The notes: generated by a model from the letters alone, not told the origin. A stretch of DNA of 39,743 bases from Vulcanibacillus modesticaldus (GCF_001730235.1 NZ_MIJF01000012.1:1-39743); one strand, 5' to 3'; shown: positions 23,598-32,150, counted from the first letter of the stretch. Translations and numbers: made by a program.

Positions 23598-24599
23598 ATG
23601 CGAAGAATTGGCTTAACTACCACAGTTCCAATAGAAGTTCTAATAGCAGCCGGATATCATCCAATTGACCTTAATAATCTTTTTATCACCTCAGAAGATT
23701 ATGGAAAATATATCGACATCGCCGAAAGAGATGGTTTTCCCAAAAGTTTATGTGCTTGGATAAAGGGAATTTACGGGGCTTGTATTGAGAATGGGATAAC
23801 AGAAATAATTGGAGTAATGGAAGGAGATTGTTCAAATACTAAAGTACTCATTGAAATCTTAAAACAAAAGGGCATAAAAGTTTATCCATTTTCATTTCCA
23901 CACACACATAAAGAAGAAGATGTTGAACAAGAAATTAAAAAGTTTATGGAAATCTTTGGTGTGGAATACGAAGAGGTAGAGAAAGTAAGAACTCGTTTAA
24001 ATAAAATTAGAGCTCTAGCTAAGGAATTAGATAGGTTAACCTATATAGATAATAAAGCAGATGGTTTTGAAAACCATTTATATTTGGTGAGTTTAAGTGA
24101 CTTCAACGGGGATGTTGAAGCTTTTGAAAATGAGCTAATGGATGTAATTGATAAAATAAAAGGAAGGAAGGCAAAAAAGAAAAAGTTAAGATTAGGATTT
24201 ATTGGAGTTCCTCCAATGACTGGAGACATTTATGATTTTGTAGAAAAATTTAATGCTCATTTTGTCTATAACGAAGTTCAACGGGAATTTGCTTTTCCAA
24301 GAGCTGATAAAGCAGCTAATATTTATGAACAATATTATGATTATACCTATCCATACGATATAGAATTCAGATTAAAAGAAATTAAGAAACAGATCAAAGA
24401 AAGAAAAATAGATGGTATCATCCATTATACACAGGCATTTTGTTATCGAGCTTTGCAAGATATCATCATTAAGGATGAATTAGATGTGCCTGTATTAAAT
24501 ATAGAAGGCGATAAACTTAATAGACTAGATGCAAGAACAAAGCTTAGAATTGAGGCTTTTCTTGATATGCTGTCAGATTTAAAGGAGGAGCCTAAATGA
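23598..24599 (+). CDS. 2-hydroxyacyl-CoA dehydratase-type Fe-S protein (HgdB-like)
   Basis: 333 residues from the ATG at 23598 (GGAGG, spacer 6). It is related to the D/beta subunits of 2-hydroxyacyl-CoA dehydratases and to double-cubane cluster proteins. It opens RIGLTTTVPIEVLIAAGY and carries the three usual cluster cysteines: SLCAW (C52), GDCSN (C78) and FCYRAL (C282), plus C62. The family lowers the potential of an electron by ATP hydrolysis in a partner ATPase and uses it for hard reductions. Only one such subunit is present, while dehydratases have two. It is first gene behind the preQ1 riboswitch, overlaps its activator by four bases, and queD/E/folE/queC follow. A role in queuosine synthesis is inferred from context only. 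Confidence 0.85.
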   Translation: MRRIGLTTTVPIEVLIAAGYHPIDLNNLFITSEDYGKYIDIAERDGFPKSLCAWIKGIYGACIENGITEIIGVMEGDCSNTKVLIEILKQKGIKVYPFSFPHTHKEEDVEQEIKKFMEIFGVEYEEVEKVRTRLNKIRALAKELDRLTYIDNKADGFENHLYLVSLSDFNGDVEAFENELMDVIDKIKGRKAKKKKLRLGFIGVPPMTGDIYDFVEKFNAHFVYNEVQREFAFPRADKAANIYEQYYDYTYPYDIEFRLKEIKKQIKERKIDGIIHYTQAFCYRALQDIIIKDELDVPVLNIEGDKLNRLDARTKLRIEAFLDMLSDLKEEPK

Positions 24600-25357
24600 G
24601 AATATTAGGTATTGACTTAGGTAGTAGAGAAGTAAAAATAGTCTTGATGGAAGATGACAAGATTATAAAAAAACAAAAAATAAGCACTATGTCCTTTTAT
24701 CGGGATTATTGTAGTTATGATGGCAAAATTATCGTTGATTTAGACAAATTACAAATAGGTCACGTTGATAAAGCAATTTCTACAGGCTATGGTAGGAACA
24801 ACACCGACTTAAATAAATTTATAACGATTAATGAGATAAAGGCTCATGTTTACGGTGCATTTTATCAAACTGATTTAGAAGAATTCATTTTATTAGATGT
24901 AGGTGGCCAAGATGTTAAAGTTGTTAAAGTAGAAAAAAGAGTTAGTACCGACTTGGAATTGAATGATAAGTGTGCGGCTTCCTGTGGTAGATACTTAGAA
25001 AATATGGCAAATGTTTTAGAAATTTCCCTCGACGAAATGAGTAAGTATTACGAAAATCCTGTAGGACTGAATTCCACCTGTGCAGTATTCTCTGAATCTG
25101 AACTTATAGGGAAAATAGCTGAAGGTGTTAGTCTTGATAGTTTATGTGCTGGGGTAAACTATTCCTTATACAAACGGTTAAAACCTCTATTGACTAAATT
25201 TAAAGGAAGAAAGTTAGTTGTAAGTGGGGGAGTTGCTAATAATACAGCAATAATTGAATATCTAAAAAACGACTATGATGAGGTTATACGTGTAGATGAT
25301 CCTCAATTTAATGGTGCGATAGGTTGTTGTTATTACGGAAGCAGATTTTTAAAATAG
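24596..25357 (+). CDS. acyl-CoA dehydratase activase-type ATPase (HgdC/BcrA family)
   Basis: 253 residues, translationally coupled to the HgdB-like gene (ATGA overlap). It is an ASKHA-fold ATPase: phosphate loop GIDLGSREVK at the start, DVGGQD (101-106), SGGVANN near the end. The two cysteines that hold the dimer-bridging [4Fe-4S] cluster are C126 (NDKCAASC) and C162 (STCAVFSESE); C130 is an extra Cys where the family usually has Gly/Thr. Known relatives hydrolyse ATP to drive one electron into the partner's Fe-S cluster. The gene pair is thus complete as an ATP-driven reductase system, placed in a queuosine operon. Confidence 0.9.
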   Translation: MRILGIDLGSREVKIVLMEDDKIIKKQKISTMSFYRDYCSYDGKIIVDLDKLQIGHVDKAISTGYGRNNTDLNKFITINEIKAHVYGAFYQTDLEEFILLDVGGQDVKVVKVEKRVSTDLELNDKCAASCGRYLENMANVLEISLDEMSKYYENPVGLNSTCAVFSESELIGKIAEGVSLDSLCAGVNYSLYKRLKPLLTKFKGRKLVVSGGVANNTAIIEYLKNDYDEVIRVDDPQFNGAIGCCYYGSRFLK

Positions 25358-25395
25358 CACTTATTATTAAAAGTAATTTAGGAGGTATTATATAG

Positions 25396-25824
25396 ATGTA
25401 TGTTTTAAAAGCTGAGCATAGTTTTGATAGTGCCCATTTTCTTGCCAATTATGATGGGAAATGTGGTAATATCCATGGACATAGGTGGAGAGTAGTAATA
25501 GAAGTGCAGTCTGAAACATTAATTGAAGAGGGTCAGCTTGATGGAATGGTAATCGATTTTGGAGATTTAAAAAGAGATATTAAGGAATTAGTAGATTATT
25601 ATGATCATGCTTTTATTATTCAAGAAGGTACATTAAGAAAAGAAACTTTACAAAATCTTTTAGACGAAGGTTTTAGGATTATTGAGTTAGGCTTCAGGCC
25701 AACCGCTGAAAATTTTGCTAAGTTTTTCTTTACTTCTATGGAGAAGAAGGGATATAACGTTAAGAGGGCCACTGTATATGAAACACCATCTAATTGTGCT
25801 ATTTATGAGAAAGATGGGGTGTGA
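25396..25824 (+). CDS. queD: 6-carboxytetrahydropterin synthase QueD
   Basis: 142 residues. The 6-pyruvoyl-tetrahydropterin-synthase fold is marked by F-D-S-A-H (zinc H14), CGNIHGH (catalytic C23, zinc H27 and H29), VIDFGDLK and the C-terminal RPTAENFAKFFF with the pterin-anchoring Glu. It converts 7,8-dihydroneopterin triphosphate to 6-carboxy-5,6,7,8-tetrahydropterin, the second step of preQ0 synthesis after FolE. AGGAGG precedes the ATG. It is third gene of the riboswitch operon, 38 bases after the activase, and its stop is four bases from the queE start. Confidence 0.96.
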   Translation: MYVLKAEHSFDSAHFLANYDGKCGNIHGHRWRVVIEVQSETLIEEGQLDGMVIDFGDLKRDIKELVDYYDHAFIIQEGTLRKETLQNLLDEGFRIIELGFRPTAENFAKFFFTSMEKKGYNVKRATVYETPSNCAIYEKDGV

Positions 25825-25828
25825 TATT

Positions 25829-26497
25829 TTGAAATTTAAAGTGGTTGAAAAATTTATTAGTATAAACGGAGAAGGTAAATTATCTGGGCAATTGGCGATT
25901 TTTATCAGATTTGCTGGATGTAATTTAGATTGTAGTTATTGTGATACTAGATGGGCTAATGAAAAAGATGTAGAATATGAGTGGATGACAGCTGATCAAA
26001 TTTATGAATATATTAAAGTTAATGGAGTTAGAAATGTTACTTTAACTGGCGGAGAACCATTGTTACAAAAAGGTATCATGGAATTACTAACGGTATTATC
26101 ATTGGATCCAGAATTAGTCATAGAAATAGAAACTAATGGAAGTATCGAACTAGGACCTTTTACAAAGATAGAAAAAAATCGTCCTAGATTTACAATGGAT
26201 TATAAACTTGGTTCAAGCCAGATGGAAAGCAAAATGTTGACAAGTAATTTTAAATACTTAGGAGCATTAGATACTGTAAAATTTGTTGTTGGTAATATTG
26301 ATGATTTAAAGAGAGCCAAGCACATAATCGATCAATACCAACTAGTAGATAAAACAAGCGTGTATATAAGTCCCGTATTTGGTGAAATTGAAATGGTGCA
26401 AATAGTAGAGTTTATGAAAGAGAACAAAATGAATGGAGTTACATTACAAGTACAGCTTCATAAAATCATTTGGGACCCAGAAAAAAAGGGGGTATAA
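25829..26497 (+). CDS. queE: 7-carboxy-7-deazaguanine synthase QueE
   Basis: 222 residues from TTG at 25829, with GGGGTG about 5-8 bases upstream; a long upstream reading overlaps queD and is a frame artefact (ATG 25814 is the other possible start). It is a radical SAM enzyme: C31-x3-C35-x2-C38 (CNLDCSYC) binds the [4Fe-4S] cluster, and TGGEPLL is the SAM-binding motif. [21 protein letters not shown] is the family opening. It rearranges carboxytetrahydropterin to 7-carboxy-7-deazaguanine. It ends four bases before folE. Confidence 0.95.
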   Translation: MKFKVVEKFISINGEGKLSGQLAIFIRFAGCNLDCSYCDTRWANEKDVEYEWMTADQIYEYIKVNGVRNVTLTGGEPLLQKGIMELLTVLSLDPELVIEIETNGSIELGPFTKIEKNRPRFTMDYKLGSSQMESKMLTSNFKYLGALDTVKFVVGNIDDLKRAKHIIDQYQLVDKTSVYISPVFGEIEMVQIVEFMKENKMNGVTLQVQLHKIIWDPEKKGV

Positions 26498-26501
26498 ATT
26501 C

Positions 26502-27098
26502 GTGGCAATTGATAAGAAAGCGATTGAGGAACATATAAGAGGAATATTAATAGCTCTAGGGGAAAATCCAGATAGAGAGGGCCTAAGGGAAACCCCAAAA
26601 CGTGTTGCAAATATGTATGAAGAAGTATTTGAAGGTATTTCCTATACAAATGATGATATTGCGGGGATGTTTAACAAAACATTTGAAGAAGATATAAGTT
26701 TAAGCGAAGAGAATAAAGATATAGTGATTGTAAGGGATATAGAGATTTTCAGTCATTGTGAACATCATATTGCTCTAATGTACAACATGAAAGTTACAGT
26801 TGCATATCTTCCAAATAGGAAAATTATTGGATTAAGTAAAATTGCTAGAATTGCCGATATGGTAGGGAAGAGGTTACAATTACAGGAACGCATAGGTTCG
26901 GATATTGCCGAAATCATGCAAAAAATTACTGAAACAGAGGATGTAGCGGTAATAATAGAAGGTGAGCATGCCTGTATGACAACTAGGGGAATTAAAAAAA
27001 TAAATTCCAAAACAGTTACAACGACTTTAAGAGGAAAATTTAATACTGATCCATTCTTAAATAATAAATTAATGATGTTATATTACAATGGGAAATAG
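26502..27098 (+). CDS. folE: GTP cyclohydrolase I
   Basis: 198 residues from GTG at 26502, preceded by GGGGG; longer upstream reading overlaps queE and is unlikely. Zinc and active-site motifs are EIFSHCEHH and [35 protein letters not shown] (as DREGL here) is the family N-terminal landmark, and GLSKIARI is present. It makes dihydroneopterin triphosphate from GTP, feeding QueD and potentially folate. Its place inside the operon argues for a dedicated queuosine supply. It lies 12 bases before queC. Confidence 0.95.
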   Translation: MAIDKKAIEEHIRGILIALGENPDREGLRETPKRVANMYEEVFEGISYTNDDIAGMFNKTFEEDISLSEENKDIVIVRDIEIFSHCEHHIALMYNMKVTVAYLPNRKIIGLSKIARIADMVGKRLQLQERIGSDIAEIMQKITETEDVAVIIEGEHACMTTRGIKKINSKTVTTTLRGKFNTDPFLNNKLMMLYYNGK

Positions 27099-27110
27099 GT
27101 GGTTATAGAA

Positions 27111-27770
27111 ATGAACAGAGACAAAGCAGTGGTAGTATTTAGTGGTGGACAAGATAGTACAACTTGTTTATTTTGGGCAAAACAAAGATATAAAGAGGTT
27201 ATAGCTATCTCCTTTGATTATAACCAAAAACATAAATTAGAGCTTGAATGTGCAAAAGATATTTGTAAAAAGCATGGGATAGAACATCATATATTAGACT
27301 TAAATTTATTAAATCAGTTAGCACCTAATTCGTTAACAAGGGTAGATATCGAGGTTGATAAAGAAGCACCAAAGGATAGATTACCCAACTCATTTGTAGA
27401 TGGTAGAAATATGCTATTTCTAACATTTGCGGCTGTCTTTGCTAAACAAAGGGGAATCAATCAGATAATAACTGGTGTATCTCAAAGTGATTACAGTGGG
27501 TATCCAGATTGTAGGGATGTTTTCATTAAATCTTTAAATGTTACTTTGAACTTGGCTATGGATTATCAATTTGAAATTCATACACCGTTAATGTGGATTA
27601 ACAAGGAAGAAACTTGGAAAATGGCATATGATCTTGGAGTTTTAGATATAATAAAAAACGAAACATTAACTTGCTATAATGGAATAAAAGGTGATGGATG
27701 TGGAGAGTGTCCAGCATGTAAATTAAGAAATAAAGGATACCAAGATTTCGAGAAAAAATATCTGAAATAA
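27111..27770 (+). CDS. queC: 7-cyano-7-deazaguanine synthase QueC
   Basis: 219 residues from the ATG at 27111 (TAGGTGG upstream; a GTG at 27099 is also in frame). The PP-loop SGGQDSTT (11-18) binds ATP, and a C-terminal zinc knuckle has the four cysteines of [31 protein letters not shown] and [14 protein letters not shown] are the substrate-site signatures. It converts 7-carboxy-7-deazaguanine to preQ0 with ATP and ammonia. Last gene of the operon, followed by a strong terminator. Confidence 0.97.
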   Translation: MNRDKAVVVFSGGQDSTTCLFWAKQRYKEVIAISFDYNQKHKLELECAKDICKKHGIEHHILDLNLLNQLAPNSLTRVDIEVDKEAPKDRLPNSFVDGRNMLFLTFAAVFAKQRGINQIITGVSQSDYSGYPDCRDVFIKSLNVTLNLAMDYQFEIHTPLMWINKEETWKMAYDLGVLDIIKNETLTCYNGIKGDGCGECPACKLRNKGYQDFEKKYLK

Positions 27771-27779
27771 GTAATAGCA

Positions 27780-27824
27780 AAAGGAACCACCTAGCATCAT
27801 GGCATCAAAGTGGTTCCTTTTTTT
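27780..27824. terminator. bidirectional terminator after queC
   Basis: AAAGGAACCAC pairs with GTGGTTCCTTT (11 bp), followed by T's on the + strand and, read from the other side, by TTTTGC. It ends the queuosine operon and probably also the small - strand gene that stops at 27823. Confidence 0.9.
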
Positions 27825-27966
27825 AATAGGTCATCATTACGATTCTTTTACCTTCTGTAACTATAACAAACTTCCATTCACCATTCGCATAAATTTCCCT
27901 AAAGACCGTTGCTACTTGTCCAAAAAAATCTATTTCTCCCAATTTTTCTTTCTTAATAATCTCCAT
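27823..27966 (-). CDS. small protein (47 aa)
   Basis: A 47-residue reading frame with a good ribosome-binding site (GAGGAGAG, seven bases before the ATG). It has well-formed composition: MEIIKKEKLGEIDFFG, then VATVFREIYANGEWKFVIV and TEGKRIVMMTY. Alternating charged/hydrophobic strands suggest a small beta-sheet protein. Its stop abuts the queC terminator. It is below common length cut-offs and antisense to an unlikely 69-codon frame. I do not recognise the family. It could be a monocistronic regulator or a structural small protein. Confidence 0.6.
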   Translation of the reverse strand: MEIIKKEKLGEIDFFGQVATVFREIYANGEWKFVIVTEGKRIVMMTY

Positions 27967-28124
27967 GATAATCTCTCCTCTACATTTAGAAGAAAAATCT
28001 TTCGCTAATATATATATCGGTTATTTTTAAAAAAAATTCACCTTAAATTGAATAATTTTAATATTTTTTTGCCATTCACTACAAAAAATTGAACATGGTA
28101 TTATCAAGAAAGACTATCTGATTT

Positions 28125-28766
28125 CTATGCTAAATTATTGATTTTTTCATGGACAATATTAATGTAATTTTCAATACTTTGTTTGTGGGTATCTGTTAGA
28201 TTTAAAAATTGAATAGAGTAAATGTAAACATCATTTTCTTTTTTGATATTTACAATACGGGAGATTATAACTTCGATAGTATCAACAAATGGTGCTCCTA
28301 TTTTTACCTCAATGAGTTGTCCTTTACTTAGATAATGTTTTCCTTTAACTTGTAATCCACCTTGACTTATATCTATAACTTCAACTTTTTCCCATTTCGA
28401 TTCAATTGGTGGAAAAATACGATAAAATATATTAGGTGTTTTGGAATAAATCCCTAATTTTAAGCGTTTATATTTCCTTTTATTATTTTCATGAACTTCC
28501 GATATGGGCTTAAAAAAGATGATTCGACGTGATGTTAGCTCATGTTGGGATTCTATAAAAGCCACATAAAAGTATATCTGATTATCAAGTGTTTCGATGC
28601 GGATCTCCACTTCTTCGTTGGAAATTTCCACCTCATTCGCTAGTGGAAAGACACTTACAGCAAACTTATCTTTGTATATCTTTAGGATTTGACCAACTAA
28701 ATACTGCTTAGAAGTTTTTATTGTACAAACCTCATTTAATAGTTTCTCATCGATACAATAGTCCAT
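28125..28766 (-). CDS. PilZ-domain (YcgR-type) c-di-GMP receptor
   Basis: 213 residues from the ATG at 28766, seven bases after AAGGTGGG. The C-terminal PilZ domain shows the two ligand motifs: the basic R-x-x-x-R box (KRKYKRLKL) and D-I-S-Q-G-G-L. The N-terminal half matches the flagellar-brake N-domain (YcgR/YpfA type). In Bacillus such proteins slow or stop flagellar rotation when c-di-GMP is high. The gene is monocistronic; no motility gene is nearby in this window. Confidence 0.88.
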   Translation of the reverse strand: MDYCIDEKLLNEVCTIKTSKQYLVGQILKIYKDKFAVSVFPLANEVEISNEEVEIRIETLDNQIYFYVAFIESQHELTSRRIIFFKPISEVHENNKRKYKRLKLGIYSKTPNIFYRIFPPIESKWEKVEVIDISQGGLQVKGKHYLSKGQLIEVKIGAPFVDTIEVIISRIVNIKKENDVYIYSIQFLNLTDTHKQSIENYINIVHEKINNLA

Positions 28767-28921
28767 AAATCCCACCTTCATTTACTTTATCGGATATAAA
28801 AGGGTCAAAAATAAGATTTTATATTATTCTACTTCCATTTAAATCGTTAATTTCCTTTTTATTTTATCTATATCATAATAATTTTTCTATAAAAATTTCA
28901 TTATTTATTTTGCTTATACAC

Positions 28922-28974
28922 AAAAAAGGCGACCTCAACATCTTTTTAAGTGATGTTATCGGCCAGCCTTTTTT
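28922..28974 (-). terminator. terminator of the SQR-TusE-DsrE operon
   Basis: AAAAAAGGC pairs with GCCTTTTTT, with an inner stem AACATC/GATGTT, giving a long interrupted hairpin with T-runs on both strands. It lies about 107 bases past the DsrE-like stop on the - strand and before the PilZ gene. The remaining 28767-28921 and 28975-29080 hold no gene. Confidence 0.75.
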
Positions 28975-29080
28975 AATATCTCTTTTTTGAGTTTGACTAT
29001 TTAAATTGATTATTTATTATTAATTAGTCCAGATATAATATAGTAGATGTTAATAGGAAAAATATTTTTTAAAGCAAGTA

Positions 29081-29554
29081 TTAAGTGAATATAATTTGTC
29101 CGCCTGTAGAGATATCATAGAAGTCTCCTACAGTTATAATGCCATCTAACTCGTCACAAAAGTCTTCTCTTTTTAGTTTAAACATTTCTACTGTAGCTAA
29201 GCAAGCGTATAGCTTACCGCCAGCATCGTGGATCATTTCAATAAATTCAGGAATTGGTGGAATATCAAGCTCTTCCATTTGTTTTTTCATCATCTTGGTA
29301 GCAAGAGCGGATATGCCTGGTAAAGCACCAATCATTGTTGGAATACCTAAAGCTGGATTACCAACTGTTGCAACTTTAATATTGTTCATTTTCTTTTTAG
29401 TTACTGCATCCATACCAAAGAAAGTAAAGAAAACGTTGACTTCAATTCCAGCCATTCTAGCACCATTTGCCATTATAAGCCCTGGATAAATAGCTTCTAA
29501 AGAACCTTTTGAAATAACAATTGATATTTTTTTAATTTTTTCATTATCCGCCAT
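29081..29554 (-). CDS. DsrE2-like (DsrE/F/H, COG2210) sulfur-carrier protein
   Basis: 157 residues; GGAGG precedes the ATG. It has the DsrE-family Rossmann-like fold: KISIVISKGSLEAIYPGLIMANGARMAGIEV opening, then FTFFGMDAV, and the conserved Cys in YACLATVEMF (C118) after D-A-G-G. That is the position of the sulfur-carrying Cys in DsrE2-type proteins. Family members pass persulfide sulfur between carriers, and some sit at the membrane. It is third and last gene of the SQR-TusE-DsrE operon, 12 bases after TusE. Confidence 0.87.
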   Translation of the reverse strand: MADNEKIKKISIVISKGSLEAIYPGLIMANGARMAGIEVNVFFTFFGMDAVTKKKMNNIKVATVGNPALGIPTMIGALPGISALATKMMKKQMEELDIPPIPEFIEMIHDAGGKLYACLATVEMFKLKREDFCDELDGIITVGDFYDISTGGQIIFT

Positions 29555-29566
29555 AGTAGACCTCCA

Positions 29567-29884
29567 TTAAATACAACTTGCAGGTTTACTTAATCCTGCT
29601 ATTTTTGCAGCTTTAGCTAATGGGCCATCTGGAAATAATTGATATAACTCTTTCGTAGGGATGCCGCCAACTTTATTAATTCTTCTAATTGTAGGCAATT
29701 TTCCATTTTCTTTAACTTCTTTTTGTAAGAATTCGATCACTTTCCAATGAGCTTCAGTTAACTCTTCAATCCCAACTTCTTTTGCAAGCGCAACAGCTAT
29801 TTCCTTATTCCATTGAGAAGGATCAGTTAAGTAGCCCTCCTCGTTAACATTAACAGTAAAGTCTGCTAACATTTTTTCAGTCAT
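29567..29884 (-). CDS. TusE/DsrC family sulfur-relay protein
   Basis: 105 residues from the ATG at 29884 (GGGGGTATTT upstream). Family signatures are DFTVNVNEEGYLTDPSQWN, WKVIEFLQKE, and the flexible C-terminal arm ending P-A-S-C-I. The penultimate Cys (C104, CysA) is kept, while the second Cys eleven residues before it (CysB in true DsrC) is Ala (A93). It is therefore a one-cysteine TusE-like form, unable to make the trisulfide bridge of dissimilatory sulfite reduction. It probably relays persulfide sulfur, here between the SQR-like enzyme and the DsrE-like protein. Confidence 0.9.
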   Translation of the reverse strand: MTEKMLADFTVNVNEEGYLTDPSQWNKEIAVALAKEVGIEELTEAHWKVIEFLQKEVKENGKLPTIRRINKVGGIPTKELYQLFPDGPLAKAAKIAGLSKPASCI

Positions 29885-29953
29885 ATTAAATACCCCCAAT
29901 TATTTTTGTAATTTTATGAAACATGGCAGTTGCCATATTTGTAACAAAATTTG

Positions 29954-31189
29954 TTAATTAAGTTTTTTTCCTTTTGTAGTCATGTGTGGTGGAATGCCTG
30001 GAATAGGAATTCCCTTTAATAGTAAGTTCCAATAGATGTGTTTAAAGGCCATTTTTCCTAAGTGATTAATTCTTGTTTCTTTTAATAGTGAGAATGGACC
30101 AACAACAGGTAGAGGAAATGTTCCTTCCACAGGCTCAACATCATAGTTAAAGTCAATTAAGAATGCTTTGTTATATCCGGATTCAATATAACAGTTTGCA
30201 TGACCGTCAAATTTTTTCTCTAATGGTTTGTTATTGATGAAGTTAAGGATGTTATCAGTTAAAATTTCACCTTCAAAGTGTGCCACAGAACCAGCCTTTG
30301 ATGCAGGAATATCAGTTGCATCACCGATAACAAAAATGTTTTCATATTCTTTAGATTGTAAAGTATGTTTATCTGTTGGTACAAAGTTTAGCTCATCACC
30401 TAAGCCAGAGCGTTCAATAACTTCATCACCCATATTTGTTGGAATAGTTACCAAAAGGTCATATTCAACTTCTTTGTCATCTAAGGAAACAATCTTATTA
30501 TTTTTAGAATCAACGTGACTAATATTAAAGTTAGGAACAATCTTAATGTTTTTATCATCAAGCATATGTCCTAAAACTGATGCAGCTCTAGGCTTTGTAA
30601 AGGCCGATCCTAATGGAGTTACATAGGTAATATCAACATTTTTACGAATTCCCTTCTTAGTAAAGAACCAGTCAGATAAGAACAAAAATTCAAGTGGTGC
30701 CACAGGACACTTAATTGGCATTTCAGCTAAATGAACGACCAATTTTCCACCTTTCCAATCTTTGAATTTATCTCTTAGAGCAGTGGAACCTTCAATAGTA
30801 TAAAAATCAAAAATATTCTTTCTCCATCCGTCATCTAAGAGACCTTCGATTTCTTGTGGAACGATCTTACTACCAGTGGCAATTATTAAAACATCGTATT
30901 TAATAACTGAGTTATTCTCAAGCTTAACTTGGTTTTTATCCGCCTCAATTATTTCGATAGCGGACTGGATAAACTCAACACCCTTAGGAATAAATTTCTT
31001 TTTCTCCTTGATAACATCTTTTTCAGAATAAATACCGAATGGGATAAAGAGAAAGCCAGGTTGATAATAATGGTTTTTGTATTGATCAATAACTGTGATG
31101 GACCATTCTTTTTTGTCTATTTTTTTGTTTAGATGGTTAGCCATCATTGTACCTGCTGTTCCAGCACCTAGAATTAATATCTTTTTCAT
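29954..31189 (-). CDS. sulfide:quinone oxidoreductase-like flavoprotein
   Basis: 411 residues; an AGGAGG-type site precedes the ATG. FAD-binding GAGTAG is at 8-13, a second Rossmann ATG at 104-106 (LIIATGS), and the C-terminal FAD motif VIGDATDIPASKAGSVAHFE near 287-306. Known SQRs use three Cys; here only C161 (PIKCPVAP) and C333 (HANCYIESGY) are present and the first is missing. Such two-Cys forms occur in several SQR-like groups. It may oxidise sulfide or a persulfide with electron transfer to quinone. It leads the SQR-TusE-DsrE operon; its upstream region 31190-31429 has no gene. Confidence 0.88.
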   Translation of the reverse strand: MKKILILGAGTAGTMMANHLNKKIDKKEWSITVIDQYKNHYYQPGFLFIPFGIYSEKDVIKEKKKFIPKGVEFIQSAIEIIEADKNQVKLENNSVIKYDVLIIATGSKIVPQEIEGLLDDGWRKNIFDFYTIEGSTALRDKFKDWKGGKLVVHLAEMPIKCPVAPLEFLFLSDWFFTKKGIRKNVDITYVTPLGSAFTKPRAASVLGHMLDDKNIKIVPNFNISHVDSKNNKIVSLDDKEVEYDLLVTIPTNMGDEVIERSGLGDELNFVPTDKHTLQSKEYENIFVIGDATDIPASKAGSVAHFEGEILTDNILNFINNKPLEKKFDGHANCYIESGYNKAFLIDFNYDVEPVEGTFPLPVVGPFSLLKETRINHLGKMAFKHIYWNLLLKGIPIPGIPPHMTTKGKKLN

Positions 31190-31429
31190 TTTTAGCCTCC
31201 TATTAAATGCAATATTGGTAACTTAAAACTTGCAAAATTAATAATAATAATTCTAAAGTAGAAATTAGTTTAATTAAGTTAATTTAATCATAAATAATAA
31301 TCCAGCAAAAAAATAGGGTTTCGGGCTAAATATCACAAAATCGTCAAATTTTTTTCATTAAAAAATCAACAAATTGATTTTTTAATTACATTTCATAATC
31401 TATCAAAATCCGGATTGGATCCTAAAATT

Positions 31430-31451
31430 AAAAAAGACAGCGTGAGCTGTC
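31430..31451 (-). terminator. terminator after the TetR gene
   Basis: On the - strand GACAGC-TCAC-GCTGTC is followed by six T's. It lies 16 bases past the TetR stop codon and so closes the ABC/TetR operon. Confidence 0.88.
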
Positions 31452-31466
31452 TCCTTATTTATAGTA

Positions 31467-32114
31467 TTATTTTTTTTGATGTTGGGGGTATAATCCCACC
31501 TTCAACATATAAAAATATTCCTCAAGATCTTTCATGGTATTACCAAGTTCTTTTAAACCTTTATCTTCCTGTCCTTTATATAATTGCATGTATTTATTTG
31601 ATAGCCCCTCCAAAGATACAATAATTAAATCCACCGCTTTCTTTGGATCAATATCGGATCGGAAGAGGGAATAATCAATGTTTTTTAAAAAATTAGCATA
31701 TCCTATTTCGGATAATTGATGGTACCGTGAGGCTATCTCTTCTTTTAATTCTTCAGGCGGATCTATAAATGCAGTTACGAGTATTTGATATTCTAATGGA
31801 TTATTATAAAAAATTTGGAACTTCCTTTTTGTCCAATCTAACAGTCTTTGGAAAATATCAGATGAACTATATTCTAAAGTATTTAAAAATTCTTTCTGCA
31901 TTTTTTCTATAATCAGATCTAGTATGGAAATATATAGATTTTTTTTATTTCCAAAGTAATGAAAGAGAAGCCCCTTTGAAATCTCGGCTTTTTTTATTAT
32001 TTCATTAGTTGAGGCACGTAGATAACCATGATTAGCAAATTCTTCAATGCAGGCTTGGAGTATCTTCTTTCTTTTTGTATCTGGTATGAGGCTCCATGGT
32101 TTTATTTCTGTCAA
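31467..32114 (-). CDS. TetR family transcriptional regulator
   Basis: 215 residues. The N-terminal helix-turn-helix reads TKRKKILQACIEEFANHGY, followed by STNEIIKKAEISKGLLFHYFGNKKNLY, the conserved TetR DNA-binding segment. The C-terminal domain is all-helical and would bind an unknown ligand. It follows the exporter genes by 36 bases, and a TTGACC-N4-GGTCAA site sits at the operon promoter. It is thus the probable autoregulating repressor of the exporter. Confidence 0.9.
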   Translation of the reverse strand: MTEIKPWSLIPDTKRKKILQACIEEFANHGYLRASTNEIIKKAEISKGLLFHYFGNKKNLYISILDLIIEKMQKEFLNTLEYSSSDIFQRLLDWTKRKFQIFYNNPLEYQILVTAFIDPPEELKEEIASRYHQLSEIGYANFLKNIDYSLFRSDIDPKKAVDLIIVSLEGLSNKYMQLYKGQEDKGLKELGNTMKDLEEYFYMLKVGLYPQHQKK

Positions 32115-32150
32115 AAGAATTCCTCCTTGAAGTGAGCTAATTGCTACATT

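Noticed and set aside
25715-25828. N-terminal extension of QueE
   Set aside because: Lies inside queD in another frame; QueE homology begins at the FKVVEKFI segment, and an SD fits the TTG at 25829.
27799-28008. 69-codon + strand ORF (MASKWFLFL...)
   Set aside because: Shadow of the - strand 47-residue gene and the queC terminator; no RBS at its ATG and a Phe/Ser-rich antisense-like composition.
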